This document shows, in pieces, positions 47,736 to 59,742 of a stretch of 64,000 nt of DNA. The DNA is from Diphasiastrum complanatum. Lineage: Eukaryota > Streptophyta > Lycopodiopsida > Lycopodiales > Lycopodiaceae. The notes beneath the pieces are model-generated. The model searched no databases. It saw only the letters and a list, made by a program, of their open reading frames with translations, and was not told where the DNA came from. How positions within the stretch are numbered: the first letter of the stretch is position 1; every line of letters begins with the position of its first letter. The DNA lies in the NCBI GenBank assembly GCA_029204225.1, contig CM055113.1:31544383-31608382 (forward strand), read 5' to 3'. Both the position numbers and the translations under genes were made by a program.

Positions 47736-48198
47736 TGTTGTCTACAAGGGGCTTCATGATGTTTTTTCATTTTTTTGGGTATAAACTATTGCCTAAATAG
47801 CACTCTTGTGCACATAAAAATTGACGATTATGAACATCAACATTAACGATTACAGGACAACAACATATGGTTTTCAAAGCTGAAGGAATCCATGTAGAAA
47901 TGAATCCCTCGTGCACCATCATGCAGCCATGCTGTATTTGAGGAAGGATCATTAGTCCACAACCAAGTGAATGTGAAATGCGAAAAATATTATTAGTATT
48001 GGATTTCTATAGCTAAAGCCAATAGAAATAAAATAATTGCAGTTTTTCATTCGTAACAATCTAATTTAGTTTAGCTATCTACAGTAAAATTTATTAAAGA
48101 TTTGCATCCACCTTTTGGAGCTGCCAGAAAAAAACCGATCATCAGTAAGACATCGAGAGTCTGAGCTGTGATTAAAGCTCTCTTGGTAGCTAGTAAGT

Positions 48199-49497
48199 CA
48201 CTAGGCCAAAATGGGGGAAAATGACGGCCAAAAACCATCATTGGAGCCGGTTTTAATGATGGTTTTGAGGGTCATCATTTAATCCATGTCATTAAAACCA
48301 ATGGTTGAAATGATGGCCAAAAACCTTCATATATGTTATCTTATATAATGGCCAATAAAAACCGTCATTTATTTATTTTTAATCTAAAAATTTGACGACC
48401 AAAAATCCTCATTTAAACCATCTAAATGATGGTTAGAAACCATCATTTAAATCGACCTAAATGACGGCCATTCAAAACTGTCTTTTTTATTTGCCAAAAT
48501 GGAGAATAAATGACGGCCAAAAACTGTCATTTAAATCAACTTAAATGACGGCCATTAAAAACTGTCCTTTTTATTTTGCCAAATTGAAAGATAAATGACA
48601 ACCAAAAACCATCATTTAAATCAATTTAAATGACGGCCATTAAAAATTGTCATTTTTATTTTGCCCAAACAAAAAATAAATAACGGTTTTTGGCCGTCCT
48701 TTAAGTGGACTTTAATAACGGTCATTAAAAACCATCTTTTTTATTTTGCCAAAATGGAAAATAAATGACGGCCCAAAACCGTCATCTAAATCAATTTCAA
48801 CGATGGCCATTATAAACCATCCTTTTTATTTTGCCAAAACGAAGAATAAATGACGGCCAAAAACTGTCATTTAAATCAACTTAAATGAAGGCCATAATAA
48901 ACCTTCCTTTTTATTTTGCCAAAACGAAGAACAAATGATGGCCAAAACCGTCATTTAAATCAACTTAAATGACGGCCATTGAAACCCGTCCTTTTTATTT
49001 TGCCAAACCGAAGAATAAATGATGGCCAAAACCGTCATTTAAATCAACTTAAATGACGGCCATTAAAAATCGTCCTTTTTATTTTGCCAAAACGAAGAAT
49101 AAATGACGGCCAAAAACCGCCATTTAAATCAACTTAAATGACGGCCATTAATAACCGTCCTTTTTATTTTGCCAAAACGAAGAATAAATGATGCCAAAAA
49201 TTGTCATTTAAGTCAACTCAAATGACAGCCAATAAAAATCTTCTTTTTTATGTAACTGAAAATAAATGACAGTAAAAAACTATCATTTAATCGACTTAAA
49301 TGACGGATAATAAAAACCATCTATTGTATTTTGCCAAAATGAAAATAATTGACTACAAAAAATTGTCATATAAATCAGCTTAAATGATGGCCATTAAAAT
49401 TAAACAACGGCCATGAAATTGGTTCTTTTCAATTTTTCAAATGTAGAATAAATGATGACCAAAAACCGTCATTTAAATCAACTTAAACCAACAACCT
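48199..49497 (+). repeat. CACTA-type terminus with palindrome-rich subterminal tandem array
   Basis: CACTAGGCCAAAATGG starts at 48199 and is followed within 30 bp by AAATGACGGCC-type repeats that continue to about 49497. In the core (about 48480-49400) roughly eleven units recur at 83-86 bp, each ending TTTTTATTTTGCCAAAA. Each unit holds hairpin-capable motifs (AAATGACGG / CCGTCATTT with a short loop). Plant CACTA elements have CACTA ends and such subterminal repeats for transposase binding. A possible 3-bp target duplicate AGT precedes the end. The opposite terminus was not found in the window. Confidence 0.72.
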
Positions 49498-51113
49498 AGA
49501 GATGAAACTTTTCTCACATTTGATCTTGTGCCACTCACAAGTCTTGAACCACAACCATGGCAACCTCAAAACCCTCAATGTTTTATGATAGTTAAACCGC
49601 TATCTTTTGCAATACATAGATGGTCATATAATATTTTCCAAGAACCTAAGGTCCCTAAGTGTTACGTACTTGTCTCCCCCCTCATTTTTTCAATTAAACG
49701 TTGGATGTGGACAAGGCCAAGTTCGAGCACAACACCAAGATAAGTCTTAGCACATGCCCTTGCAAATTTCAATCCTCCACATGCAAAAGCAAATGCATAG
49801 ACACGACCATCACTTGAATATGAGGGAGATAACTAGAGTAACTGAATATTGTGGCGTGTAAAATTAAGGAGCTTGATCACCATAAGCAAAGAGAAAAATC
49901 CAAACCATATGTCAAACACTTTTGCATTAATGCGAAAAATATAATGACATGGTAGAACATAGGCACATAATGTTAAGTTGCAAAGTTGACTTCATTCTAG
50001 CACCAAGATTAAGTTGTGAGGAAACAACCTACAAAACCATGATAAACGCACTAATTTTGGCTCTTATTTATATCACTCCCCCTTGTTCTAAAAAACTACA
50101 GCCCAAAAAAATCTGAAATCAAAATATTTTAGCGAGATTTTTTAAGGTTCTAGAGTTCTGGAATGCTCATTTCCAGAACGTTGAGGGCCCAAAACTATGG
50201 TCAAGTGCAACTTAGCCAAATGAATCACATAAAAAAGGGCTGTCTATGTCTTGAATTTTTATAGTTTCAATGGTTTTAGTCTTTAGGACCCTTATGAAGA
50301 AACCAAGTGTTTCTATCTTTCAAAGCCTTAGCATTTTTCCTTAGTTTTTTCATTGTTGTTTTTCGCGACCGTGCATTTTGAACTATGTTTCGCACAGTCT
50401 GCATTTTTGAATAGTTTTGTCACACAGTTCACATTTTTGTGTCATGAAAAAAATTCAGCATAAAATGCCTTAGAAAAATTTTCTGACCAACCTTCGCATT
50501 TTTCGCCCTTCGTAAAAAAGAAGACACTGTCTTTAAAAATGCCTTAGAAAGAAATATTTTTTCAGACCTACCTTCGCGTTTTTCAACTTTTTCTCCTTTT
50601 TCGGGCAAAAGAGAAGGTGTCCTTGGAAAAGCAAAAGTGCCCTTAAAAAAGCCTCATTGTCCTTAAAATCTTAAAAAATGTCTTAAACAAAGATGAAGGC
50701 CTATAGTGTGAAGGCACTGTCCAAACGGGCAAAAGACAGCTAATGCACGAGCAAAAAGAGAAGGTCAAACGACATGACATGACTCAAATTTGTTCGCGAC
50801 TCGAAAGTCTTTGCACTCTAAAGGACCAGGAAGATCAAACACAAGTAGTACAGCTTTCTAATCAGATATGATGGCGTCATCAGAAGAGCATTGAGACATG
50901 CCTAATCCGCCGCTCTTGTAATCTGAGATTAGTTGTAGATCGTTTAATCTCTCTAATCAGAAATGTTGCTCTGAATATATTGCTAGACGCATCAAGACTA
51001 GACAATCAGAAAGTCAAGTCACGGACACAGTCCTGAAGAATCAAGGATTGTGCAGATCTTTGATTGAATGCTACTAATGGATGTCATGGCTCTGATAATC
51101 AAAATCGTGGTTA
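49498..51113. other. No recognised gene; includes probable copia leader on the minus strand
   Basis: No recognised coding sequence. The part at 50350-50720 is rich in CCTTCGC(A/G)TTTTTC and GTCCTT repeats, similar in style to 25.4-25.65 kb and 42.7 kb. From about 50800 to 51113 the sequence lies next to a primer-site-like motif and an LTR, so it is probably the leader of a minus-strand copia whose coding part is missing. Confidence 0.45.
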
Positions 51114-51121
51114 TGATACCA
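51114..51121 (-). other. Primer-binding-site remnant
   Basis: TGATACCA, the complement of TGGTATCA, sits two bases before the TG start of the LTR at 51123. This is the usual layout for a copia 5' end on the minus strand. Confidence 0.55.
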
Positions 51122-51122
51122 C

Positions 51123-51579
51123 TGATGAAAACCGAGTCCGTCCAATTACATGTACATTTCTTTATCATTTAGATTTACCTAGATAACAATACAAGTTTTC
51201 CTACATAGATTGAACCAATTTCCTAGTTTAAAAACCTTGGAGATCCATTGCAAGTAGGGAAAACATTTCCCTACTTCCAAAACCCCCGTATTGAAATGGG
51301 AAAATCGTTGTTGAATTAGGAAATTTTAGGATTTCCCCAATGGTTTCATTTTTCTTGTGGAAGGGAAATATCAAATTTTGGTTCGGTATTATCCCAAAGT
51401 TCTAGGATTCTCTTGAACACTACAAATGAGATGGAGTCAAATTATATCGATCATCTTCAGAAGAAGGACCCATGCAAAACAAGATTCAAGCAATAGGACC
51501 TCTACTTCTCTCTGATTTGCTGGAGAAAGATCATGCTCAATATTCTCTATAAAGCATGCATGAGAGCTCAGAAATAACA
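51123..51579 (-). repeat. Solitary 5' LTR of an unassigned copia, minus strand
   Basis: Begins TGATGAAAACC after the primer-site remnant and ends GAAATAACA, so it has TG...CA ends (about 457 bp). A minus-strand TATA-like TATAGAGAATA lies near 51545-51555. Sequence to its right matches a dispersed repeat at 15960-16040, which supports the right boundary. No second LTR was found. Confidence 0.55.
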
Positions 51580-51587
51580 TATTGTAT

Positions 51588-51900
51588 CGAGTGGCTTAGT
51601 ACCCAAACCTTCGGCTTGTCCTTTACGTTTCGTTTGGTAGCTTGTACATTACCAGCTAGAACGAGATAATTGAGATCACTCATGTGCTGGAGGCAAGCAC
51701 CCATGCTTTTCTTTGGGTGCGAAATTGTGAATATTGAGAAACATATATTATGAGATACTAATCATGAATAATGAGAAAACTGTGAGAAGTGATCATGAAT
51801 ATTGTAAATAGTGATCGTGCATATTGTGAATTCGGATATTGAATATTGATCGTGAATATTGATCTCGAATATTCTTAAATACTAAAATACTCTACAACGT
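51588..51900 (-). repeat. Inverted copies of 15960-16040 and 17590-17790 repeats
   Basis: The first 80 bp match 15960-16040 as reverse complement. From about 51725 a tract of GTGAATATTGATCGTGAATA-like repeats mirrors the one at 17590-17790. The same two blocks occur in the reversed order and orientation, as expected for one repeat family in opposite orientation. Confidence 0.55.
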
Positions 51901-53470
51901 CATTGTGATTATTATGGACTTTTCTAAATACAAAATATGAATGTTAAAATGTGATTATTCAAAATAGAGATTGCGCTTGCTAATCTTGGTTAAATTGTTT
52001 TGTAGTTCAATGAAGACAATGATTTGGTGAGTGACAACAAGAAGATTTTGAATATGACGAACAATAAGAACTTAAAAAGGTGTTCTTTCTGAACAAATTC
52101 AAAGCCAAAGAATAAGTTTTCCAGAAGTTTCGATGAAAATAACAAATTGACTTTGGTACAATGTAAACTTCTCCCAACAAACAATCAAAGTCCAACACGT
52201 TCAATTAGAGATCTAGCAATTCAAGTATATGATGTGCATCCCAATCCTACAAGTGGTTTATTTGTGGGTCAAATTTGGGCAAAGTGTGGGAATTGGAACA
52301 ATATAACCACGTACTAAAAATATTTAAAATTTGATTTAAGTGACAAAAGTGGCGACGACACAATCACACTCTCTATTGATGAAAATTACCTTCACTAATA
52401 TATGTGTTTAAAATTTTATATTTTGTTGCAATTAGAGATTTTGCGGTGGTTGACAAAAATTCAAGGAGTGAAGGACAAAGGTCAAATTATAATATCCTTT
52501 TGCAACCATCTACAACAATTACAAAACTACACAATTCAATACTTGTTTCCAATTTTTTCCCGAGATCAGTCTTCTAAAGTTTTATGAATATTGCAAAAAA
52601 ATCATACAACAAAATCTTGGAAGAAATGTGTCTGCATTGGTAGCAACAATGGTAGTTACATTGATTGAAGTTGGACCACATTATTCAAATCGAGACATAT
52701 TAATTGTTGCAGATGGATTTGATGAGAAAGAAAAAATTGGCACAAGCATTTTTTGACTTTTATTAGAGTGTTATTTCATGTTTTCCACATATATTTCATA
52801 ACAAACAACTCCGTGGTTTTGTTTTTTTTTTCTAGATAACCTTTTGGTGATCTCGCAGAGTTGATTGAAAAAGATTGTTGATGCATTTCAGAGAAAGGAA
52901 AAACAATTTATCGTTTGAGAAATTTAGGCATTTGGAAAAAGCCGAATCCACCCCAATTGTGTTTGTTAGAACAAACAATCATCTGTGACGTTTCAAAAGG
53001 ATTGATCACCGAAAAATTGGAAAAGGTCTTTGAAACACATGCTAAAACAAAGACAATCGGCAGTGGGTACTTCTAAAATTCTTCTCTTCCGGTAGTTAAT
53101 ATCGTTGTCTATGCCTCAAAAAACAAACAAATTGACAATTGGATTCCGGATGAGATTTTTAGATTGAAGAAAAATTGGTGGTCACCAGAATCAATCAAAG
53201 TTTATATGAGATCGTCAGCTTGGTTTGTAATTAAATTTCAAATTTTATAAACAAAGAAAGATCGACATATGGTTGCCTTTGTTAGAAAGAAACAACCGCA
53301 ACAAAAGTTGGCAATTTACGAGCAAAGATTGTCAAATTGGATGGGTCTTCAATTGAAGTCATTCTAAAGGATACACGGATTGATTCAATTTTGGATCTAA
53401 GAACTCCATTTATATGGTGTTTAGAAAGAGATAGAAAATAACTACACTCCAAACTTATGTAGTTTAAGGG
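51901..53470 (+). other. Eroded coding-like stretch, not identified
   Basis: Several plus-strand segments read like protein across frame changes and stops: IRDLAIQVYDVHPNPTSGLF (about 52215), SALVATMVVTLIEVGPHYSN (about 52640), YRLRNLGIWKKPNPPQLCLL (about 52910) and NWIPDEIFRLKKNWWSPESI (about 53140). Their composition is protein-like rather than random AT-rich translation. I do not recognise a family. A domesticated or endogenous viral origin was considered but no signature supports it. Confidence 0.3.
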
Positions 53471-53476
53471 GTATAA

Positions 53477-54034
53477 TCATTGGTTTTGATAGATTGAAAT
53501 TAATAGCAAAATAAAATAGACGATATCAATTAGTCCTAGTACATTAAATAACGAATTAGAGAAGGTAGATCCACTTGCATTTAACTGGTTTTCTTCCATG
53601 AGGTATAGTCGCAAGTGTCCATACATTGTTCTTATACATTGTTGACATTTCATCCCCCATTGCTTGAATCCAATGATCTTTATTTGGTCCATCAGTAGCT
53701 TTCTCAAATGTTTGAGGTTTATTTGTGAAACCACAAAATTCGATGGCTATATTTCCTGACCAAACCTTACTGGTGGTTTTCTTTGTCTATCAGATCTTCT
53801 CAAAGTTTGTATAGGTCTCGAATTCTTTTTCGGATTTTCTGGTTCGACCTATTCTGCTTGAATTCGAACTGGTGATTTGAGTCTTTCAGGTACTCGAATT
53901 TGAACTCCCTCTGAATCACTACTATGTCTAGATGGTAATTCATGTTCATCATCTACTTGTTTTACTTTTGTTGTTGGTAACTCATAATAAGTCTTAAGAA
54001 TTTCATAGCCGATTAAATCACTATCATCTTTCAT
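53477..54034 (-). pseudogene. Ty1/copia RT N-terminal fragment, minus strand
   Basis: Reading leftwards, an acidic linker (LPSRHSSDSEGVQIRVPERL) is followed, in a shifted frame, by the conserved copia pre-RT region: ATDGPNKDHWIQAMGDEM, NNVWTLATIPHGRKPVKCKW. It breaks off right after KCKWIY. No catalytic residues are present. Confidence 0.8.
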
Positions 54035-54331
54035 ACGAAAGTGTTCAGATTTGTTCTACACGCAAATTGGAGATCCGAGACACGGTGAGAGCTGGCAAAT
54101 CTAGACCATACAACGTGCACAAGGACGATTGGAAGTTTGCAAAGAAATAATTTCTAGAAAATACAGATTGTTTCAAGCAACAAAGAAAGACAGCTAAGAA
54201 GTGGTTGGAGACTACAAGGTGTTGGAAGGAGTTGTGTAAAAGATAGGTTGAATAGAATCGAATGAAAAAAAATTGAATGACAAAAAAGAAAACTTATCGT
54301 GCACAGCGGAATAAACTATCTTCTTCATTCC

Positions 54332-54500
54332 CTATGCATGACTACGCCTATCAATTTCGAACAAAACAATAGTGATTGAAATCACGTTCGATCTTATAGT
54401 GACTAACTTTGAAAAATAGTGATTATGTAGCCAAACATTAAGCATTGAATTATTAGACAAATGATTAATCGCAAAGAACAACAAAAATGCATACAATGCA
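54332..54500 (-). repeat. Inverted copy of the gag region at 43470-43530
   Basis: As reverse complement, TAATGTTTGGCTAC and GTGATTTC(A/T)ATCACTA match the plus-strand sequence at 43483-43525. It is probably a fragment of copia family D in the opposite direction, upstream of the family E relic. Confidence 0.45.
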
Positions 54501-54519
54501 GTCTCAACAAAGAAGCAAC

Positions 54520-57500
54520 TCAACCTACTTGCTATGAGCTTTACCAAGATCCTTTCAAGCTACCCGAACATTACTAGCCAAAGATCCATAGATGACTCTC
54601 AAAAAAGCGGTAATCGAGATTCGAGAAGAACTCGAAGCCCGTGAGCACCTTGATCACAAAGACACCTCTGATCAAGCTCTTTATAGTAGTAAAGAGAAGC
54701 CGAAGAAACCATTCAGATCTAAGAGGGAGTCAGACCAAAAACATGATCGAGATGAACAGATAGAGACAGTCGGCGAAGGCATATGGAAGAACAAAGACAA
54801 GCCAATACAGCAAGATGGAGAAAAAAAAATGTGCGTGAGATGTAAGCGAGAAGGCCACTCAGATGATACATGTTGGCTAAACCCGAAGATCGAATGTATC
54901 CATTGCCACAAGAAAGGTCATGTTGCTATGGATTGCTACCAGAATCTGAGGAACAAGCAACCTCAAGGCAAATGGGAGAACCACAACAGTTCGTCTTACG
55001 TGGAAGAACCCGAAAGCTCAAAAATGGGCAAAGAAAGGATGAACCATGGTAATCCGACAGCCTACCTATGTACCGTGTGTGTGCAACCTCAACATCTGAC
55101 ACACAAGAGGTCATCCTTGATTCAGGAGCAACCTCTCACTTCGTTATATCCAGACACATCATAGCTGACTTTCGTAGCACGGATCCATCCAGATACATAG
55201 TTCTTGGAGATGGATCAAGACACCAAGTGAAAGGCACTAGTTCTCTATGGGTCAACACGAACGGCAAGGACCGAAGATTGTACGACATTCTATTTGTACT
55301 CACATTGCAGCAAGACTTGATCTTAGTTGCAAAGAATAACAGATGTAGGAATGCATGTGACGTTTTCCAACAAAACGTGCAACGTCATCGACGTCGGCAC
55401 CAGTACACTCGTTACACAAGGAAGACGAAAAGACAACATGTATCATCTAAAGGTGCGCCTACCGATAGATCAAGCACACCAAGCCCATGAATCTATAGAT
55501 GTTCTACGACACATGAGACTATGCCACATGAATCCAATGGCTTTGTATCGAACAAGCCAGAATGGAGCGATCACAAGAGTAAACATTAGGAGCACACCGA
55601 ACTTGACATTATGTGATGTGTGCATGAAGGGGAAAATGTCCTAAATTTCCTTCACCAGGGATTCCTTCAGAACAACAAATGTTCTAGAGTTAGTACATTT
55701 GGACACCTGTGGACCCTTCGACGTGATCTCTATAGGAGGCTCAAAGTATTATATCACCTTCATCGACGATTATATCAAGTTCACAATACTCTACTTCATA
55801 CATGACAAATTGGAAGCACTCGACAAGGTCACAGAATACATGAACTGGGTAGAAAAGTGAATAGCAAAATCAAACAGATCAGAACTGATCATGGCGGAGA
55901 ATACATCTCGACTCGCTTTTCTGACCTTTGTAATAGTCATAGAATTCTTCACACAAGGACTGCTTCCTACACACCACAACACAATAGTGTTGCTGAAAGA
56001 AAAAATAGGAACCTCATGGAAGCCGCAAGATGTTATGATGGCCTATTTGAAAGCACCAAGAGTGCTATGGGCTGAAGCAGTAGCTAAGGCCACCTACGTC
56101 CAGAACATGATCATGACATCACATGAACTATGGTGGGGTAGAAAGTCAATCTGACACATGTTTGGATCTTTGGATGTGCAGCTTGTGCACATGTTCCAGA
56201 TAAGCTTCGAAAGAACTCGATGAGAAAGCCGAACAAGGATATCTCATTGAGTATGTCATCATACTACATGATTTACATGCTACAGACCAACCAGGTGAAG
56301 ACTGTCAGAGATGTCAAGTTCGATAAAACTAGAACAATGGCCAATGATGATTCTGTCAGCTACAAAGTCTTAGGAAAGTAGTATTATGACCTGTCGATCA
56401 TGATAGAAGGAGCAAACCTCGAACACTTAGATGAAGATATTCGGATCCCACATCAGCTGGGCAACGAATCAGACGAAGAAAGGACCGCGAGCGTGCCTAC
56501 AACAAGAACTCCAGTAAACCACAATGGTTCTACACCTAGCTGAAGAGACAAAGATAAAGACATTGCAATACCAGAAAAATCTCCTAGGAGATCAACAAGA
56601 GAACGAAGAGCGCAGCCAGATTTGTGCCAGGTAGCTTGACTTTGACATTTACAGAGTTCTGTGGATTCAACGGCGAACCGCAAACCTACGAGGAAGCCAT
56701 CAACAATCTTGACAAGGAAAAATGGGTGCAAGACATGAATGAGGAGATCGAATGCATGAAGAAGAGCGAGGTATGGACACTATAACCAGTACCAGGAAAG
56801 CAAAAAAATGTGCAATGCAAATGGGTATACAAATTGAAATATGGACTGAATGGAAATGTGTCTAGATACAAGGCCAGACTTGTAACAAAGGGTTTCTCTC
56901 AAAAGTACGGTATCAATTACATTAAGACCTTTTCTCTAGTAGTCAAGCATGCATCCCTACATTTACTGTTTGCATATGCCCCGCTTATGACCTTAGGAAC
57001 CACATAGTGGATGAGATAACTACATTCTTCAATGGCGAATTAGACGAAAAAGTCTACATGGGACCAACCTCCCAGTTACATTTGCACGAAACGTGCCACC
57101 TACGCCTCCCGAATGCACAAGAGCATCTACGGTTTGAAGCAATTCACGCGATAGTAGTACAAGAAGAAGGATCATGCTCTATGATCGTTGGGTTTCCAGC
57201 CACTGATGGCTGATTACAGTGTATATGTAAAGGCCACAGATGGGGAGATCACAATCGTTGCTGTCTACGTGGATACGTGGATGACACTTTGATTCTTTGT
57301 AGAAGTGAAGAGTTGATTGCCCAAGTGAAGAGCGACATCTCGAAACATTTTGAGATAACAGACCAAGGTCAAGCCAGATGCTACCTAGGCTTCAAATCAA
57401 CTGTGACTATGATGAAGAAAAGCTATACCTTCATCAATCCAGGTACACCCACAAGATCCTAGATGATTTCGGGATGACAGATTGCAAAGGAGCCAACACA

Positions 57501-58140
57501 CTAATGCTTGTAGGAACGATTTTGACAAATGAAGGTGGTCCGAAAATTGATGAAGAGAAGGAAGCCATGCAACACACGTCTTACAGGAGGCTAATTAGAT
57601 CGCTGATGTCTCTAGTAGATAACACATGCCCCAACATTGCTAGTGCCATGTTTAGGATGAGCTAATTCAACGTGAACTCAAGCCTTGTACACTAGAAGAT
57701 TGCAAAGGAATCCTACAATACCTTTAGAAACCAAAAGATTTCGGACTGTGTTACTCCCATGAAGCCGGATTCCAATTGCACTCCTACAGCGATGCAAGTT
57801 GGGCATCACCCAAGGATGGGCATAAAAGAGTCTCGGGAGGGTGCACCATCGCAGCAAAGGTATCCATTCTCTGGGTCAGCAAGAAGTAGACCATCACCGT
57901 TCAGTCATCCTACGAAGCAGAATATATCGTAGCCGCCAAGATGGCCAACGAGATCACATGGCTCAGACAATTCCTCGACAAAGACTAGGTGAAACCACCA
58001 ATAAACCTCTGATTCTGCAAATGGACAATACATATGCCATACACTTGATGAAGGATCTCGTGAATGAACTTGGGACCAAATAAACTTGGTATGAAAAAGC
58101 CAATCAACTGAGTAAACTTTATCGGAATCCGATCATACAT
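54520..58140 (+). pseudogene. Degenerate Ty1/copia gag-pol, family E
   Basis: In order: gag tail with two CCHC knuckles (CVRCKREGHSDDTC near 54830 and CIHCHKKGHVAMDC near 54895); protease VILDSGATSHF near 55110; integrase (MRLCHMNPMAL, KQIRTDHGGEYISTRF near 55875, QHNSVAERKNRN); RT ([20 protein letters not shown] near 56812, EITTFFNGELDEKVYM near 57013, VDDTLILCRSEE near 57275); RNase H (LHSYSDASWASPKDGHK near 57780, SSYEAEYIVAAKMANEITWL near 57905). Many stops and frame changes are present. Two knuckles, rather than one, separate this family from A-D. No LTRs were found. Confidence 0.9.
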
Positions 58141-58389
58141 CCACTACCTAAAACTATAAACGTGAAAGAATTAAGAAAAAATTCAAAAAAAGAATGTTTG
58201 TTGTTGGTCCAAGGAAGGTCGAGATGAGCATAGCCAAAGAGTTACTAATGACATCAATGGTAAAGGAAGACCGAAAGAAATTCGAGACCGTTGGAGACCT
58301 AGAACTCACAAAGTTTCAAGAGGAGTTTGTATCTTTGGTAGAGAAACAAAAGGTGTGTCCTTGTTATCTCAATTTATCTCATTTCTTTG

Positions 58390-58690
58390 CTCATGATGAC
58401 TTTCACATAGACGTTGCAATCAGCCATTAAAGGCTGGAAGCCTAAAGATCTGAGAGCTTAATCCTTCTTCTTGTACCACTGCCTGGCAGACTATTTCAGT
58501 CTGTAGATGCTTCTATGCATTTTGCAAGCATAGGCGGCAAATGACTTGCAGGTAAATCCTAGTGGTTGGTCCATATAGACCTCTTCTTTCAGCTCTTCAG
58601 GTAGGAATGTTGTTTTCTTGTCCACAATATGGATCTTTAGATCATAGGCTACTGCTATGCAGACTATGAAAGTTTTCAGATCTATTAAGA
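58390..58690 (-). pseudogene. Ty1/copia RT fragment, minus strand
   Basis: Reading leftwards: YDLKIHIVDKKTTFLPEELK, then EEVYMDQPLGFTCK, then CKMHRSIYRLK, a stop, and SLGFQPLMADCNVYVK. This is the copia RT palm region from the 'D.K.AFL.G.L.EEVYM.QP.GF' motif to just before YVDD. The catalytic aspartate motif is degraded. It is only about 300 bp long. Confidence 0.85.
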
Positions 58691-58859
58691 TCCAAACCTA
58701 CAAAATGATCTTTGGTTTGAAAGACAACAATTCACCAATCTTGCCAATGTACGAAAATCAGCATTTAATTTAAAAATGAGATGCAAAATTCTAATAGATC
58801 TTGATCAAACATGAACCAAAACATAAAATAAATTTTTTTTCTGTACAATTATAGTAAGC

Positions 58860-59286
58860 TATTGTATTTCACACGTGTGGATATGAAAAAAGCAATAAAT
58901 GAACATTCTACACACAAAATTGCAAGATATCACAAGTATAGTGCACCAATGGATAGTAGTATCCAAGAGAACCATGTATAAGCATGAAAGAGATAAGAGA
59001 GAGGATTGTATCTCTTCCCATGAGTTACGTCCTTTTATAATACAATCCTACTATTTTTGGGACTAGATTCAATGTACCCAATATTCAAATTTGAATCTAC
59101 TAAAACTCGACTTCTACATTTCCCACACTTCAAAAAGTATTTATTCAAATGATTTTAGACTAATATCACTTTTAAAAGTCAAACTCTAAGTCTAATATGA
59201 AAATTGGTTTGAATTGTGTATTTGGCATTTTATCACACTATGACCAATTTTGACTAAACTATCAAACTAGTTGATAATTTCTCACA
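58860..59286 (-). repeat. 3' LTR of copia family F
   Basis: On the minus strand it starts TGTGAGAAATTATCAAC after the purine tract GAAGAGGGAG, and ends ...CACACGTGTGAAATACAATA, similar to the family A LTR end. A minus-strand TATA box (TATAAAAGG, 59031-59039) is present. The CACACGTGTG palindrome is at 58870-58879. The outer end is uncertain because the expected CA is mutated. Confidence 0.7.
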
Positions 59287-59742
59287 CTCCCTCTTCAACT
59301 AGTTTTAGGTTAACCATAAAACTTTCATCCAACTTTAGAATGATATCCATCCTAAGTATAGATCTCCTTTCTAATGATCTAAAGTAGTTTCTACAATTGA
59401 TATAGAGAATAGTGTCCACTTGGGATGCTTCCAATATTTCTTACATCAATTTTACATGTCAAGGTGTAACTAGAACATCAAGAACCATATAGAATGTAAA
59501 TGAGATGATTCCTCAATGATATAAACTTTGAAATCTTTGGAAAATTATAGCAACCAAACAATAAATGTGAGTGATCAACCATTGCTTGCTTTTATCCTCC
59601 CTCTTTGTCCTTTCTTGCCATGTATCCACCATGAAACTCCATGAATGAGCCTCCATCTCCATCTTGTCACAAGATGTCATCATCACTTGATGACTTGACC
59701 ATAAATGAGTGACATAATGAACCTCCTTTGGCTTCATTTCCA

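Noticed and set aside
47552-47800. 82-codon ORF with SLSL and HTHT runs
   Set aside because: It is the translation of the (CT)n(CA)n microsatellite.
48480-49400. Regular repeats resembling a CRISPR array
   Set aside because: The sequence between the palindromes is itself repeated, so there are no unique spacers. The context is a plant CACTA terminus.
51901-53470. Endogenous viral element
   Set aside because: Considered because of the eroded non-transposon coding-like segments, but no virus family signature was recognised. It is kept only as unassigned.
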